Shown: positions 1-9,436, numbered from the stretch's first letter. The stretch is DNA of 64,000 nt from Streptomyces sp. 1222.5 (GCF_900105245.1 NZ_FNSZ01000001.1:3162001-3226000), one strand, 5' to 3'. Notes: generated by a model not told the origin, from the letters alone. Program-made: numbers and translations.

Positions 1-862
1 CACGGTCGCCCGTTCCATCTCCGAGGGCGACTACACGCGCCGCGTGAAGGACAACCGCCGGGACGAACTCGGCGACCTGGCCGGGACGATCAACGTCATG
101 GCCGACGAGCTGGAGGCCCAGGACCGGCAGCGCAAGGAGCTCGTGGCGAACGTCTCGCACGAGCTGCGCACTCCGATCGCCGGCCTGCGCGCGGTGCTGG
201 AGAACATCGTCGACGGGGTCACCCGGGCGGACCCGGAGACCATGCGCACGGCACTGAAGCAGACCGAGCGGCTGGGCCGGCTGGTGGAGACCCTGCTGGA
301 CCTCTCCCGCCTCGACAACGGCGTCGTCCCGCTGAAGCTGCGCCGCTTCGAGGTGTGGCCGTACCTGTCGGGCGTGCTGAAGGAGGCCAACATGGTCGCC
401 TCGGCGCGGGCGGGCATCGCGTCCGGCTCGGGCAGCCACACCCGCACGGACGTCCATCTGCACCTCGACGTCTCCCCGCCGGAGCTGACCGCGCACGCGG
501 ATCCCGAGCGGATCCACCAGGTCGTCGCGAACCTGATCGACAACGCGGTCAAGCACAGCCCCCCGCACGGCCGCGTGACGGTGCGGGCGCGGCGCGGGCC
601 GCGGCCGGAGTCGCTGGAGCTGGAGGTCCTGGACGAGGGCCCCGGCATCCCCAGGTCGGAGTGGCACCGGGTGTTCGAGCGGTTCAACCGCGGCGCGGTG
701 ACCCGGCCGCACGGCCCGGGCAGCGACGGCGGCACGGGGCTCGGTCTCGCGATCGCCCGCTGGGCGGTGGATCTGCACGGCGGCCGGATCGGTGTGGCCG
801 AATCCGAGCGCGGCTGCCGGATCATCGTCACCCTCCCGGGACTGTCCTCCGCTTCAGGTTGA
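1..862 (+). CDS. Two-component sensor histidine kinase, C-terminal part (cut by window start)
   Basis: The reading frame is already open at base 2, so the N-terminal sensor and membrane part lies outside the window. What remains starts inside a HAMP linker (ISEGDYTRRV, then DELGDLAGTINVMA). It continues through the dimerisation/phosphoacceptor helix with the H-box VSHELRTP and an ATPase domain with N-box NLIDNAVKHSP, G1 DEGPGIP and G2 GGTGLGLAIARW. The kinase core looks complete and should autophosphorylate the H-box histidine and pass phosphate to a response regulator, probably encoded just upstream. The signal cannot be inferred from this part. The gene ends about 300 bases before kgd and is probably a separate transcription unit. 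Confidence 0.95.
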   Translation, partial: TVARSISEGDYTRRVKDNRRDELGDLAGTINVMADELEAQDRQRKELVANVSHELRTPIAGLRAVLENIVDGVTRADPETMRTALKQTERLGRLVETLLDLSRLDNGVVPLKLRRFEVWPYLSGVLKEANMVASARAGIASGSGSHTRTDVHLHLDVSPPELTAHADPERIHQVVANLIDNAVKHSPPHGRVTVRARRGPRPESLELEVLDEGPGIPRSEWHRVFERFNRGAVTRPHGPGSDGGTGLGLAIARWAVDLHGGRIGVAESERGCRIIVTLPGLSSASG

Positions 863-1164
863 CGTAAAGTTCGAACCGGAAGCACAAGATCCACGACGGT
901 CGCCGCTGTTTCTCGCAGCTCGACACGTGTGATCAGGGGCAGGCCCGCGCCATCCGCCGTACCCAGGCGCCCCGGGCCTCGACCGGCGCACCCTCTCGCA
1001 TCCGGAACCACGCTTGTTTCCCGCCATTTCAAGCCCTGAAACAAGATTTCTGATGTGACTTACGCGACGATGAACGGGCCCGACCTGACCTTCGCGGTCT
1101 TGGAGGCGTAGCCTTTATTCCCGCTGTCCATCACCTTGTGAAGCGGAAGAGGGCGGTTGCCGCC
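863..1164. other. Intergenic region upstream of kgd
   Basis: No gene is supported here. The stretch is less GC-rich than its flanks, as expected for the kgd promoter and leader, but I see no convincing -35/-10 pair, riboswitch or terminator. Long open frames crossing it on the minus strand are shadows of the kinase. Confidence 0.6.
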
Positions 1165-4100
1165 GTGTCGCCACAGTCCCCCAGTAACTCGAGCATCTCG
1201 ACCGACGACCAAGCCGGGAAGAACCCCGCTGCCGCGTTCGGTCCGAACGAGTGGCTCGTCGACGAGATCTATCAGCAGTACCTCCAGGACCCGAACTCGG
1301 TAGACCGAGCCTGGTGGGACTTCTTCGCCGATTACAAGCCGGGTGCTCCTGCCACCCCGGCTCCGGCGGGTACTGCGGCCGCGGGGGCCGCAGCCACCAC
1401 CGCAACGGCGCCGCAGGCCCAGCCCGCGGCTCCGGTCTCCCGGCCCGCGGCTCCGGCCCCCCAGGCCGCCGCCCCGGCCCCCGCGGCTCCACAGCCCCCG
1501 GCCGCTCCGGCCCCGGCTCCGGCTCCCGCCGCGAAGGCCGCTCCCGCCCCCGCCAAGCCGGCGCAGCCCGCACAGGCGCCCGCTCGGCCCGCGGCGCAGG
1601 CGGCCCCCGCCAAGGAGGCGCCCGAGGGTCCCGAGTTCGTGACGCTGCGTGGTCCGTCCGCGGCCGTCGCGAAGAACATGAACGCCTCACTGGAGCTGCC
1701 GACCGCCACCTCGGTCCGCGCGGTCCCGGTGAAGCTGCTGTTCGACAACCGGATCGTCATCAACAACCACCTGAAGCGCGCCCGGGGCGGGAAGATCTCC
1801 TTCACGCACCTGATCGGCTTCGCGATGGTGCAGGCCATCAAGGCCATGCCGTCGATGAACTACGCGTTCGGCGAGAAGGACGGCAAGCCGACCCTCGTCA
1901 AGCCGCCGCACGTCAACCTCGGCCTGGCCATCGACCTGGTCAAGCCGAACGGTGACCGCCAGCTCGTCGTGGCCGCCATCAAGAAGGCCGAGACGCTGAA
2001 CTTCTTCGAGTTCTGGCAGGCCTACGAGGACATCGTCCGTCGCGCCCGCGACAACAAGCTGACGATGGACGACTTCACCGGCGTGACGGTCTCCCTGACC
2101 AACCCCGGCGGCCTCGGCACCGTCCACTCCGTGCCGCGTCTGATGCCCGGCCAGTCCGTGATCATGGGCGTCGGCTCCATGGACTACCCGGCGGAGTTCC
2201 AGGGCACCAGCCAGGACACCCTGAACAAGCTCGGCATCTCGAAGGTCATGACGCTCACGTCGACCTACGACCACCGGGTCATCCAGGGCGCCGCCTCCGG
2301 CGAGTTCCTGCGCCAGGTGGCGAACCTGCTGCTGGGCGAGAGCGGCTTCTACGACGACGTCTTCGAGTCGCTGCGCATCCCCTACGAGCCGGTCCGCTGG
2401 CTCAAGGACATCGACGCCTCGCACGACGACGACGTCACCAAGGCCGCCCGTGTCTTCGAGCTGATCCATTCCTACCGGGTCCGCGGCCACGTCATGGCCG
2501 ACACCGACCCGCTGGAGTACAAGCAGCGCAAGCACCCCGACCTGGACATCACCGAGCACGGGCTCACCCTGTGGGACCTGGAGCGCGACTTCGCGGTCGG
2601 CGGTTTCGCCGGCAAGTCGCTGATGAAGCTGCGGGACATCCTCGGCGTGCTGCGCGACTCGTACTGCCGCACCACCGGCATCGAGTTCATGCACATCCAG
2701 GACCCCAAGCAGCGCAAGTGGATCCAGGACCGCGTGGAGCGCCCGCACTCCAAGATGGAGCGCGAGGAGCAGCTGCGCATCCTGCGCCGCCTGAACGCCG
2801 CGGAAGCCTTCGAGACCTTCCTGCAGACGAAGTACGTCGGCCAGAAGCGCTTCTCACTGGAGGGCGGCGAGTCCGTCATCCCGCTGCTCGACGCGGTGAT
2901 CGACTCCGCCGCCGAGTCCCGCCTGGACGAGGTCGTCATCGGCATGGCCCACCGCGGCCGCCTGAACGTCCTCGCCAACATCGTCGGCAAGTCGTACGCG
3001 CAGATCTTCCGCGAGTTCGAGGGCAACCTCGACCCGAAGTCGATGCACGGCTCCGGCGACGTGAAGTACCACCTGGGCGCCGAGGGCACCTTCACCGGCC
3101 TGGACGGCGAGCAGATCAAGGTCTCGCTGGCCGCCAACCCGTCCCACCTGGAGACGGTCGACCCGGTCATCGAGGGCATCGCCCGCGCCAAGCAGGACAT
3201 CATCAACAAGGGCGGCACGGACTTCACGGTCCTGCCGGTCGCGCTGCACGGCGACGCGGCCTTCGCGGGCCAGGGCGTGGTGGCCGAGACGCTGAACATG
3301 TCGCAGCTGCGCGGCTACCGCACCGGCGGCACGGTCCACATCGTCATCAACAACCAGGTCGGCTTCACCGCGGCGCCGGAGTCCTCGCGCTCGTCGATGT
3401 ACGCCACCGACGTGGCCCGCATGATCGAGGCCCCGATCTTCCACGTGAACGGCGACGACCCGGAGGCCGTGGTGCGCGTCGCGCGTCTGGCCTTCGAGTT
3501 CCGTCAGGCGTTCAACAAGGACGTGGTGATCGACCTCATCTGCTACCGCCGCCGCGGTCACAACGAGTCGGACAACCCGGCCTTCACCCAGCCGCTGATG
3601 TACGACCTGATCGACAAGAAGCGCTCGGTGCGCAAGCTCTACACCGAGTCCCTGATCGGTCGCGGCGACATCACCCTGGAAGAGGCCGAGCAGGCCCTGC
3701 AGGACTACCAGGGCCAGCTGGAGAAGGTCTTCACGGAGGTCCGCGAGGCCACGTCCCAGCCGGCCTCCGGCCCGGTGTCGGACCCGCAGGCGGACTTCCC
3801 GGTCGCCGTGAACACCGCGATCTCCACGGAGGTCGTCAAGCGGATCGCCGAGTCGCAGGTCAACATCCCCGACACCTTCCACGTCCACCCGCGTCTGCTG
3901 CCGCAGCTGCAGCGGCGGGCGGCGATGGTCGAGGACGGCACGATCGACTGGGGCATGGGCGAGACCCTCGCGGTCGGCTCCCTCCTGCTGGAGGGCACCC
4001 CGGTCCGCCTGTCCGGCCAGGACTCCCAGCGGGGCACCTTCGGCCAGCGCCACGCGGTCCTCATCGACCGCGAGTCGGGCGAGGAGTTCACGCCGCTGAT

Positions 4101-4992
4101 GTACCTCGCCGAGGAGCAGGCGCGCTACAACGTCTACAACTCGCTGCTCTCCGAGTACGCCGTCATGGGCTTCGAGTACGGCTACTCGCTGGCCCGCCCC
4201 GACGCGCTCGTCATGTGGGAGGCGCAGTTCGGCGACTTCGTCAACGGCGCCCAGACCGTGGTCGACGAGTACATCTCGGCCGCGGAGCAGAAGTGGGGCC
4301 AGACGTCCGGCGTCACCCTCCTCCTGCCGCACGGCTACGAGGGACAGGGCCCGGACCACTCCTCGGCCCGTGTCGAGCGCTTCCTCCAGCTCTGCGCCCA
4401 GAACAACATGACGGTCGCCATGCCGACCCTCCCGTCGAACTACTTCCACCTCCTGCGGTGGCAGGTGCACAACCCGCACCACAAGCCGCTGGTGGTCTTC
4501 ACCCCGAAGTCGATGCTGCGCCTGAAGGCCGCCGCGTCGAAGACGGAGGAGTTCACGTCGGGTCAGTTCCGCCCCGTCATCGGCGACGCCACCGCGGATC
4601 CGGCGGCGGTCCGCAAGGTCGTCTTCGTGGCCGGCAAGCTGTACTACGACCTGGAGGCCGAGCGGGTCAAGCGCGGCGTCACGGACACGGCGATCATCCG
4701 CATCGAGCGGCTGTACCCGCTGCCGGGTGCCGAGATCCAGGCGGAGGTCAACAAGTACCCGAACGCCGAGAAGTACCTGTGGGCGCAGGAGGAGCCGGCG
4801 AACCAGGGTGCCTGGCCGTTCATCGCGCTCAACCTGATCGACCACCTGGACCTGGCGGTCGGCGCGGACATCCCGGCCGGCGAGCGGCTGCGGCGCATCT
4901 CGCGTCCGCACGGCTCGTCGCCGGCGGTGGGCTCGGCCAAGCGCCACCAGGCCGAGCAGGAGCAGCTGGTGCGTGAGGTGTTCGAGGCGTAG
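1165..4992 (+). CDS. kgd: Multifunctional 2-oxoglutarate dehydrogenase E1 / decarboxylase (Kgd/SucA), 1275 aa
   Basis: This is the actinobacterial fused enzyme that joins an E2-type succinyltransferase domain to a thiamine-diphosphate E1 domain. It acts at the 2-oxoglutarate step of the TCA cycle. After a short conserved N-terminal helix ([16 protein letters not shown]) comes a long Ala/Pro linker, then an acyltransferase domain with the [11 protein letters not shown] catalytic motif. From about residue 400 comes the E1 domain, with [11 protein letters not shown], the ThDP/metal region [16 protein letters not shown] and [16 protein letters not shown] chose GTG at 1165 because GGAAGAGGGCGG lies just upstream and the protein then starts [14 protein letters not shown] at 1138 is in frame but has no ribosome-binding site. 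A strong hairpin follows the stop. Confidence 0.97.
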   Translation: MSPQSPSNSSISTDDQAGKNPAAAFGPNEWLVDEIYQQYLQDPNSVDRAWWDFFADYKPGAPATPAPAGTAAAGAAATTATAPQAQPAAPVSRPAAPAPQAAAPAPAAPQPPAAPAPAPAPAAKAAPAPAKPAQPAQAPARPAAQAAPAKEAPEGPEFVTLRGPSAAVAKNMNASLELPTATSVRAVPVKLLFDNRIVINNHLKRARGGKISFTHLIGFAMVQAIKAMPSMNYAFGEKDGKPTLVKPPHVNLGLAIDLVKPNGDRQLVVAAIKKAETLNFFEFWQAYEDIVRRARDNKLTMDDFTGVTVSLTNPGGLGTVHSVPRLMPGQSVIMGVGSMDYPAEFQGTSQDTLNKLGISKVMTLTSTYDHRVIQGAASGEFLRQVANLLLGESGFYDDVFESLRIPYEPVRWLKDIDASHDDDVTKAARVFELIHSYRVRGHVMADTDPLEYKQRKHPDLDITEHGLTLWDLERDFAVGGFAGKSLMKLRDILGVLRDSYCRTTGIEFMHIQDPKQRKWIQDRVERPHSKMEREEQLRILRRLNAAEAFETFLQTKYVGQKRFSLEGGESVIPLLDAVIDSAAESRLDEVVIGMAHRGRLNVLANIVGKSYAQIFREFEGNLDPKSMHGSGDVKYHLGAEGTFTGLDGEQIKVSLAANPSHLETVDPVIEGIARAKQDIINKGGTDFTVLPVALHGDAAFAGQGVVAETLNMSQLRGYRTGGTVHIVINNQVGFTAAPESSRSSMYATDVARMIEAPIFHVNGDDPEAVVRVARLAFEFRQAFNKDVVIDLICYRRRGHNESDNPAFTQPLMYDLIDKKRSVRKLYTESLIGRGDITLEEAEQALQDYQGQLEKVFTEVREATSQPASGPVSDPQADFPVAVNTAISTEVVKRIAESQVNIPDTFHVHPRLLPQLQRRAAMVEDGTIDWGMGETLAVGSLLLEGTPVRLSGQDSQRGTFGQRHAVLIDRESGEEFTPLMYLAEEQARYNVYNSLLSEYAVMGFEYGYSLARPDALVMWEAQFGDFVNGAQTVVDEYISAAEQKWGQTSGVTLLLPHGYEGQGPDHSSARVERFLQLCAQNNMTVAMPTLPSNYFHLLRWQVHNPHHKPLVVFTPKSMLRLKAAASKTEEFTSGQFRPVIGDATADPAAVRKVVFVAGKLYYDLEAERVKRGVTDTAIIRIERLYPLPGAEIQAEVNKYPNAEKYLWAQEEPANQGAWPFIALNLIDHLDLAVGADIPAGERLRRISRPHGSSPAVGSAKRHQAEQEQLVREVFEA

Positions 4993-5013
4993 GCCTCCGG
5001 CGCCCGCCGACAC

Positions 5014-5057
5014 CGAAGGGCCCGGTACCGAGTTCCGACTCGGTACCGGGCCCTTCG
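5014..5057. terminator. Strong bidirectional terminator between kgd and the DUF6104-like gene
   Basis: A perfect 19-bp stem (5014-5032 with 5039-5057) closes a 6-base loop. It sits between two convergent genes, 22 bases after the kgd stop and 49 bases from the end of the minus-strand gene, so it can serve both. Confidence 0.85.
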
Positions 5058-5105
5058 TGTGTCCGCCGGCTCTTCGCGCTGCGGCCGCTCTCGGCTGCCC
5101 GTCGG

Positions 5106-5285
5106 CTACTCGTCGTCCTCGTCGTCGAGGCGGGCGAGCCAGGTGGCGAGCCGCTCCACGGGCACCTCGAAGTCGGGGTTCAGGTCCACGAAGGTGCGCA
5201 GTTGCTCGGCGAGCCACTCGAAGGTGACCTCTTCCTCGCCGCGCCGCTTCTCCAGCTCCTCGATACCGCGGTCGGTGAAGTACAT
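5106..5285 (-). CDS. Small conserved actinobacterial protein (DUF6104-like), 59 aa
   Basis: This is a short, very acidic soluble protein that begins MYFTDRGIEELEKRRGEEEV and ends in a run of Asp/Glu. The start at 5285 is supported by AGGAG eight bases upstream, and the longer open frame has no such signal. No catalytic motif or membrane segment is visible. Similar 55-60 residue proteins are common beside kgd in Streptomyces (recalled, not searched). The function is unknown. Confidence 0.85.
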   Translation of the reverse strand: MYFTDRGIEELEKRRGEEEVTFEWLAEQLRTFVDLNPDFEVPVERLATWLARLDDEDDE

Positions 5286-5384
5286 GGGGTGTGTCTCCTG
5301 CGTGTGCATCCAGGCCGTTGATGGCTTCGAGGACAGCCTATGCCGCGCTCGCTCACCCGGATGAGTGCCTTGACTTCCCAGGGG

Positions 5385-5424
5385 CACGATATATCGTGTT
5401 TCCCAGAGACGCGATATGGCGCGT
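5385..5424 (+). promoter_or_regulatory. Paired palindromes upstream of the DUF4097-PadR operon (candidate PadR operator)
   Basis: CACGATATATCGTG (5385-5398) is a perfect 14-bp palindrome. It is followed by ACGCG-N6-CGCGT (5409-5424), which shares the core GCGATAT. They lie 29-68 bases before the start of the first gene of an operon whose second gene encodes a PadR repressor. Autoregulation through these sites is an inference. Confidence 0.6.
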
Positions 5425-5452
5425 CACGTCCGCGCCCGGCCTAGGAGGTCCC

Positions 5453-6433
5453 ATGTCCGAGTGGTCCGTCACCGAGCCCCAGAAGCTGACCTTCGACGCC
5501 CCGGTGCACGACCTGCGGGTCCGCCTCGTCAACGGAACGGTGAACGTGGTGGGCACGGACGAAGGTTCCGCCCGCCTGGAGGTCTCGGAGATCGAGGGCC
5601 CACCCCTGGTGGTCACACAGGAGCGCGGCACCCTCACGGTGGCCTACGACGACCTGCCCTGGAAGGGCTTCCTGAAGTGGCTCGACCGCAAGGGCTGGCG
5701 CCGCAGCGCCGTGGTCTCGCTGGCCGTCCCGGCCGGCACACGCGTGGAAGTGGGCGTGGTCGGCGCCGCGGCGGTCGTCTCCGGCATCAGCGGACCGGCG
5801 GTGATCAAGGGCGTGACCGGGGACACCACCCTGGTCGGCGTCTCGGGTCCGGTCCGCGCGGACACCGTCTCCGGGAACCTGGAGGCCCAGGCCGTCACCG
5901 GAGACCTCCGCTTCAACTCGGTCTCCGGGGACCTCACGGTGGTCGAGGGTTCGGGACGGTCCGTCCGCGCCGACTCGGTCAGCGGCTCCATGATCGTCGA
6001 TCTCGATCCGGACGGGCCCACGGAGGTCGGGCTCACCAGCGTCTCCGGCGAGATCGCCATCCGCCTGCCGCACCCGGCGGACGCCGAGGTCGAGGCGAAC
6101 ACCGCGAGCGGCAGGATCTCCAACGCCTTCGAAGGACTGCGGGTGTACGGCCAGTGGGGCGCCCACAAGATCGCCGGCCGGCTGGGCGCGGGTACCGGCA
6201 AACTCCGCGCCAGCACGGTCTCCGGCTCGATCGCCCTGCTGAGCCGGCCGCCCCGCGAGGACGAGCCCGGCGCCGCCTGGGAGACCGAGCCCCCACGGAC
6301 CCCCGGCACCGGCCCGATACCGGACCCGGTCGGCGACGCACCGGCCGCCGCGGGGGACAATTCCGTCTCCGGCCAGGGTGCCGACGCCACCGACGTCCCG
6401 GCCGACGGCACGACCGACAAGAAGGTGCTCTGA
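5453..6433 (+). CDS. DUF4097 family beta-strand-repeat protein, 326 aa
   Basis: The protein consists of short repeating beta-strand units (GISGPAVIKGVTGDTTLVGV, then VRADTVSGNLEAQAVTGDLR and similar), the hallmark of DUF4097 adhesin-like solenoid domains. There is no signal peptide or transmembrane helix, so it is predicted to be cytoplasmic. The C-terminal 70 residues are Pro/Gly/Asp-rich and probably disordered. GGAGG lies six bases upstream of the ATG at 5453. The PadR gene begins one base after its stop, so the two are co-translated. Family members are often linked to PadR repressors and envelope stress, but no biochemical role is established, and the partner or ligand is unknown. Confidence 0.88.
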   Translation: MSEWSVTEPQKLTFDAPVHDLRVRLVNGTVNVVGTDEGSARLEVSEIEGPPLVVTQERGTLTVAYDDLPWKGFLKWLDRKGWRRSAVVSLAVPAGTRVEVGVVGAAAVVSGISGPAVIKGVTGDTTLVGVSGPVRADTVSGNLEAQAVTGDLRFNSVSGDLTVVEGSGRSVRADSVSGSMIVDLDPDGPTEVGLTSVSGEIAIRLPHPADAEVEANTASGRISNAFEGLRVYGQWGAHKIAGRLGAGTGKLRASTVSGSIALLSRPPREDEPGAAWETEPPRTPGTGPIPDPVGDAPAAAGDNSVSGQGADATDVPADGTTDKKVL

Positions 6434-6434
6434 C

Positions 6435-7502
6435 ATGCCCCCCGTCTTCGCCCACGGCCGCCTCCGCCTGTACCTGCTCAAGCTGCTCGACGAGGCCCCG
6501 CGCCACGGCTACGAGGTGATCAGGCTCCTGGAGGAGCGCTTCCAGGGGCTGTACGCCCCCTCCGCGGGCACGGTCTACCCCCGTCTCGCCAAGCTGGAGG
6601 CCGAAGGGCTGGTCCGGCACACCACCGAGGGCGGCCGCAAGGTGTACTCCATCACCGACGCGGGCCGCGCCGAACTGGCCGACCGCAGCGGCGAGCTGGC
6701 CGACCTTGAGCTGGAGATCCGCGAGTCGGTCGCGGAACTGGCCGCCGAGATCAAGGCCGACGTGCGCGGCGCGGCCGGTGACCTGCGCCGGGAGATGCGC
6801 GCGGCCGCCTCCGAGGCCCGCCGGCACTCCCGGGCGGCCGGCGGCGGTCAGGGACCCTTCGGGGAGTACGGCGACCTCGGTGACAAGGAGGCCTGGCGCA
6901 CGGCCAAGGAGGAGATGCGCCGGGTGAAGCAGGAGTGGAAGGAGCAGGCCCGCCGCGCCAAGGACGAGAGCCGCCGGGCCCGCGAGGAGGCCAAGCAGGC
7001 CCGCCATCAGGCCCAGGAGGCTCAGGCACGGGCCCGGGCGCAGGCGCAGGAGGAGGTGCAGCGCATCGCCCGGCAGGTCCAGGACCGCGTCCAGGACCAC
7101 TTCGCCCGCGGTGACTGGCCGACCGGCGTCCGCGAGGGGCTGACCGAACTGGCCAAGGAGTTCGGTGAGTTCGGCAAGGACTTCGGAAAGGAGTTCGCCA
7201 AGGACAGGGCCTCGTCCTTCGGCCGCACCCCGGGCAAGGCGGGCCCCGCCGCTGCCCCGGAACCGCAGTACACGGTCACGCGGGAGGACTTCCCGGCCGA
7301 GTACGAACCCTCCTGGGCACACGAGGAATCCACCGGCGACCCGGTGCGGGACCTGGACCGTCTGCTGGACCGCTTCCGTGACGACATCCGCGACACGGCA
7401 CGGGATCACGGAGTCACCGCGGACCAGCTCGACGACACCCGCCACCACCTGTCACGGGCGGCGGCCCACATCACGGCACTGCTGCGGCCGCGCACCCCCT
7501 GA
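6435..7502 (+). CDS. PadR family transcriptional regulator with long charged C-terminal region, 355 aa
   Basis: Residues 1-80 form a PadR winged helix-turn-helix domain (LYLLKLLDEAPRHGYEVI, then GTVYPRLAKLEAEGLV). PadR proteins are usually 110-180 residues, and this one is about twice that. Residues 90-260 are rich in Ala, Glu, Arg and Lys (EEMRRVKQEWKEQARRAKDE) and should form a long coiled coil. The C terminus ends in another short helical segment. The gene is coupled to the DUF4097 gene (1-base gap), so that protein may be its ligand or partner. It probably represses its own operon through the palindromes at 5385-5424. A bidirectional terminator follows. Confidence 0.93.
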   Translation: MPPVFAHGRLRLYLLKLLDEAPRHGYEVIRLLEERFQGLYAPSAGTVYPRLAKLEAEGLVRHTTEGGRKVYSITDAGRAELADRSGELADLELEIRESVAELAAEIKADVRGAAGDLRREMRAAASEARRHSRAAGGGQGPFGEYGDLGDKEAWRTAKEEMRRVKQEWKEQARRAKDESRRAREEAKQARHQAQEAQARARAQAQEEVQRIARQVQDRVQDHFARGDWPTGVREGLTELAKEFGEFGKDFGKEFAKDRASSFGRTPGKAGPAAAPEPQYTVTREDFPAEYEPSWAHEESTGDPVRDLDRLLDRFRDDIRDTARDHGVTADQLDDTRHHLSRAAAHITALLRPRTP

Positions 7503-7529
7503 GCCGGCCGGGCCCACCGAGCGCATGGA

Positions 7530-7564
7530 CCGCCCTCCGGCCGACCGGGTCTGCCGGAGGGCGG
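7530..7564. terminator. Bidirectional terminator between convergent PadR and Clp-N genes
   Basis: A perfect 12-bp stem CCGCCCTCCGGC (7530-7541) pairs with GCCGGAGGGCGG (7553-7564) around an 11-base loop. It lies in the 75-base gap between two convergent genes. Confidence 0.75.
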
Positions 7565-7577
7565 CAGGGGTGTCGTG

Positions 7578-8144
7578 TCAGCCGTACAGCACCCGGGTCA
7601 CCGACGCGTGCGTGACCCCCGCGTCGGCCAGCACCTCGGCGGGCGCCCCGGGAAGGACGGTGAGCGCCAGCAGCAGGTGCTCGTCGCCGATGTGCCGGTC
7701 GCCGCGCCCGACGGCCATGCGCAGGGACTGCTCCAGCACCTTCTTGGCCGTGCGGCCGAAGCCGGGCCGGCGCCCGCCCCACCGGCTCGCCCCGTCCGTC
7801 CGGCTCGCGCCCTTCCCCGCGCCGGACATCGCCAGCGCCCCGACTCCGTGCGCTTCTTCCACGCGGGCCACGATCTCCGAGACGTCGATGCCCAGCCCGG
7901 CCAGCGCGTCCGTATCGGCGCGGGTCAGCCCCGCACGGCGCCGCGCCTCCTCCACGGCCCGCCGCACCGGCTCCCGCTCGGCGAGCCCGAGGGCGGACAG
8001 GGCGAACGACGCGCGGCTGCCCTGGCGGTCGAGGACGGCGAGCAGCAGATGCTCGGCGTCGACGGACCGCGCCCCCTCTCCCTGCGCATGGCCGAAGGCT
8101 CCCTCGACCACGGCCCGGGCGTCCTTCGTGAACCGCTCGAACAT
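7578..8144 (-). CDS. Clp N-domain protein without ATPase domain, 188 aa
   Basis: The protein carries two copies of the Clp repeat (N-domain) that in ClpA/ClpC binds substrates and adaptors: FTKDARAVVEGAFGHAQ with DAEHLLLAVLD, and FGRTAKKVLEQSLRMAV with GDEHLLLALTV. No Walker A/B ATPase module follows, so it cannot unfold proteins itself. It may act as an adaptor or decoy for ClpC (inference). The start at 8144 is the second of two adjacent ATGs, five bases from GGAGG; the first, at 8147, is two bases away. Either start overlaps the stop codon of the upstream HTH gene, so the two are translationally coupled. Confidence 0.9.
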   Translation of the reverse strand: MFERFTKDARAVVEGAFGHAQGEGARSVDAEHLLLAVLDRQGSRASFALSALGLAEREPVRRAVEEARRRAGLTRADTDALAGLGIDVSEIVARVEEAHGVGALAMSGAGKGASRTDGASRWGGRRPGFGRTAKKVLEQSLRMAVGRGDRHIGDEHLLLALTVLPGAPAEVLADAGVTHASVTRVLYG

Positions 8145-8353
8145 CATCGCCTCCCGTACTTCTTGTGCACGGCCTGCCTGCTGACTCCGAGCTCCGCGGC
8201 GATCTCCTGCCACGACCAGCCCTGATTGCGCGCGTTGCGCACCTGCACCGCCTCCAGCTGCTCCAGCAGCCTGCGCAGCGCGGCCACGGCCCGCAGTCCC
8301 ACCCGCGGATCACGGTCACCGGCGCGCTCGGCGAGATCGGTTGCCTCCGTCAT
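8144..8353 (-). CDS. Small helix-turn-helix protein paired with Clp-N protein, 69 aa
   Basis: A 69-residue protein whose C-terminal half is a helix-turn-helix (NQGWSWQEIAAELGVSRQAVHKKYG), preceded by a helical stretch that probably mediates dimerisation. There is no ribosome-binding site in front of the ATG at 8353. A -10-like TAAGTT lies just upstream, so the message may be leaderless. Two palindromes (8356-8373 and 8383-8400) cover the predicted promoter, pointing to negative autoregulation. Its stop overlaps the start of the Clp-N gene. Confidence 0.88.
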   Translation of the reverse strand: MTEATDLAERAGDRDPRVGLRAVAALRRLLEQLEAVQVRNARNQGWSWQEIAAELGVSRQAVHKKYGRR

Positions 8354-8355
8354 GA

Positions 8356-8400
8356 TGTCAACTTACGTTGACAGTCGGCATGCGTCAACCCACGTTGACA
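8356..8400 (-). promoter_or_regulatory. Promoter with two palindromic operators for the HTH/Clp-N operon
   Basis: TGTCAAC-TTAC-GTTGACA (8356-8373) has perfect 7-bp arms. GTCAAC-CCAC-GTTGAC (8384-8399) repeats it, with centres 27 bp apart. Read on the minus strand, the distal copy supplies a -35 (TTGACG) and the proximal copy a -10 (TAAGTT) with a 17-bp spacer. A protein bound to both would cover the promoter. Confidence 0.7.
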
Positions 8401-8414
8401 GGTCGGTCGCGAAA

Positions 8415-8444
8415 GAGGCGGACCCGGTATCCCGGACCCGCCTC
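8415..8444 (-). terminator. Terminator of the zinc-type oxidoreductase gene
   Basis: A 13-bp stem with two internal mismatches (GAGGCGGACCCGG with CCGGACCCGCCTC) closes a 4-base loop, 27 bases downstream of the minus-strand stop at 8471. Confidence 0.6.
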
Positions 8445-8470
8445 TCGTCGCACTTTCGTCTCAGGTGGCC

Positions 8471-9436
8471 TCAGGCGTTGGTGAGCACGATCTTCCCGAA
8501 CTGCTCGCCGGACGCCAGCCGTTCGAAGCCCTCGCGGGCGCGGTCCAGCGGCAGTTCCTCGTCGATGACGGGCCGTACGCCGGTCGCGGCGCAGAAGGAG
8601 AGCAGGTCCTCCAGCTCGTCCTTGGTGCCCATGGTGGACCCGACCACCTTCAGTTCGAGGAAGAAGATGCGGGTCAGTTCGGCGTGCGAGGGCCGGTCAC
8701 CGCTGGTGGCCCCGGAGATGACGAGCGTGCCGCCGGGTCGCAGGGACTTCACCGAGTGGGACCAGGTGGCGGCGCCGACGGTCTCGATGACGGCGTCCAC
8801 GCGCTGCGGCAGCCGGGCACCCGACTCCACCGCCTCGACCGCGCCCAGTTCCAGAGCCCTCTTGCGCTTCGCCTCGTCCCGGCTGGTGGCGAAGACCCTG
8901 AGGCCGGCCGCCTTGCCGAGCACGATCGCGGCCGTGGCGACACCGCCGCCCGCGCCCTGCACGAGGACCGAGTCCCCGGGCCGTACGCCGGCGTTGGTGA
9001 ACAGCATCCGGTACGCCGTCAGCCAGGCCGTCGGCAGACAGGCGGCCTCCGCGAAGGACAGCTCCTTGGGCTTGGGCAGGACGTTCCAGGACGGCACGGC
9101 GACCTGCTCGGCGAAGGTGCCCTGGTAACGCTCGGTGAGGATGGAGCGCGGCTCGTTCGGGCCGACGCCATGGCCGGTCTGGCCGATGACGGAGTGCAGG
9201 ACGACCTCGTTGCCGTCCTCGTCGACGCCGGCGGCGTCGCAGCCGAGGATCATCGGCAGCCGTTCCTCCGGCAGGCCGACGCCCCGCAGGGACCAGAGAT
9301 CGTGATGATTGAGGGAAGCGGCCCGTACGTTGATGGTGCTCCAGCCGGGACGGGCCTCGGGAGCCGGACGCTCCCCCAACTCAAGGCCGGTGAGCGGCTG
9401 GTCGCGGTCGATTCGGGCGGCGTAGACAGCGAACAT
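8471..9436 (-). CDS. MDR-superfamily zinc-binding alcohol dehydrogenase/quinone oxidoreductase, 321 aa
   Basis: This is a medium-chain dehydrogenase/reductase with a GroES-like N-terminal domain (AASLNHHDLWSLRGVG, LGCDAAGVDEDG) and a Rossmann domain (GDSVLVQGAGGGVATAAIVLGK). The AGGGV glycine-rich loop and a downstream Arg suggest NADPH. The Cys/His ligands of the catalytic zinc typical of true alcohol dehydrogenases are not obvious, so a quinone-reductase-like enzyme is more likely. The substrate is unknown. The ATG at 9436 gives the usual family length, and the longer open frame upstream is Pro/Arg-rich non-coding sequence. Confidence 0.92.
   Translation of the reverse strand: MFAVYAARIDRDQPLTGLELGERPAPEARPGWSTINVRAASLNHHDLWSLRGVGLPEERLPMILGCDAAGVDEDGNEVVLHSVIGQTGHGVGPNEPRSILTERYQGTFAEQVAVPSWNVLPKPKELSFAEAACLPTAWLTAYRMLFTNAGVRPGDSVLVQGAGGGVATAAIVLGKAAGLRVFATSRDEAKRKRALELGAVEAVESGARLPQRVDAVIETVGAATWSHSVKSLRPGGTLVISGATSGDRPSHAELTRIFFLELKVVGSTMGTKDELEDLLSFCAATGVRPVIDEELPLDRAREGFERLASGEQFGKIVLTNA

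Noticed and set aside
1138..1164. GTG at 1138 as the kgd start
   Set aside because: It has no ribosome-binding site, and the 9 extra residues do not fit the known N terminus, which begins MSPQSP at 1165.
2571..4976. An 801-residue plus-strand frame inside kgd
   Set aside because: Kgd is unmistakable in the other frame; this one is low-complexity Arg/Pro/Gly sequence.
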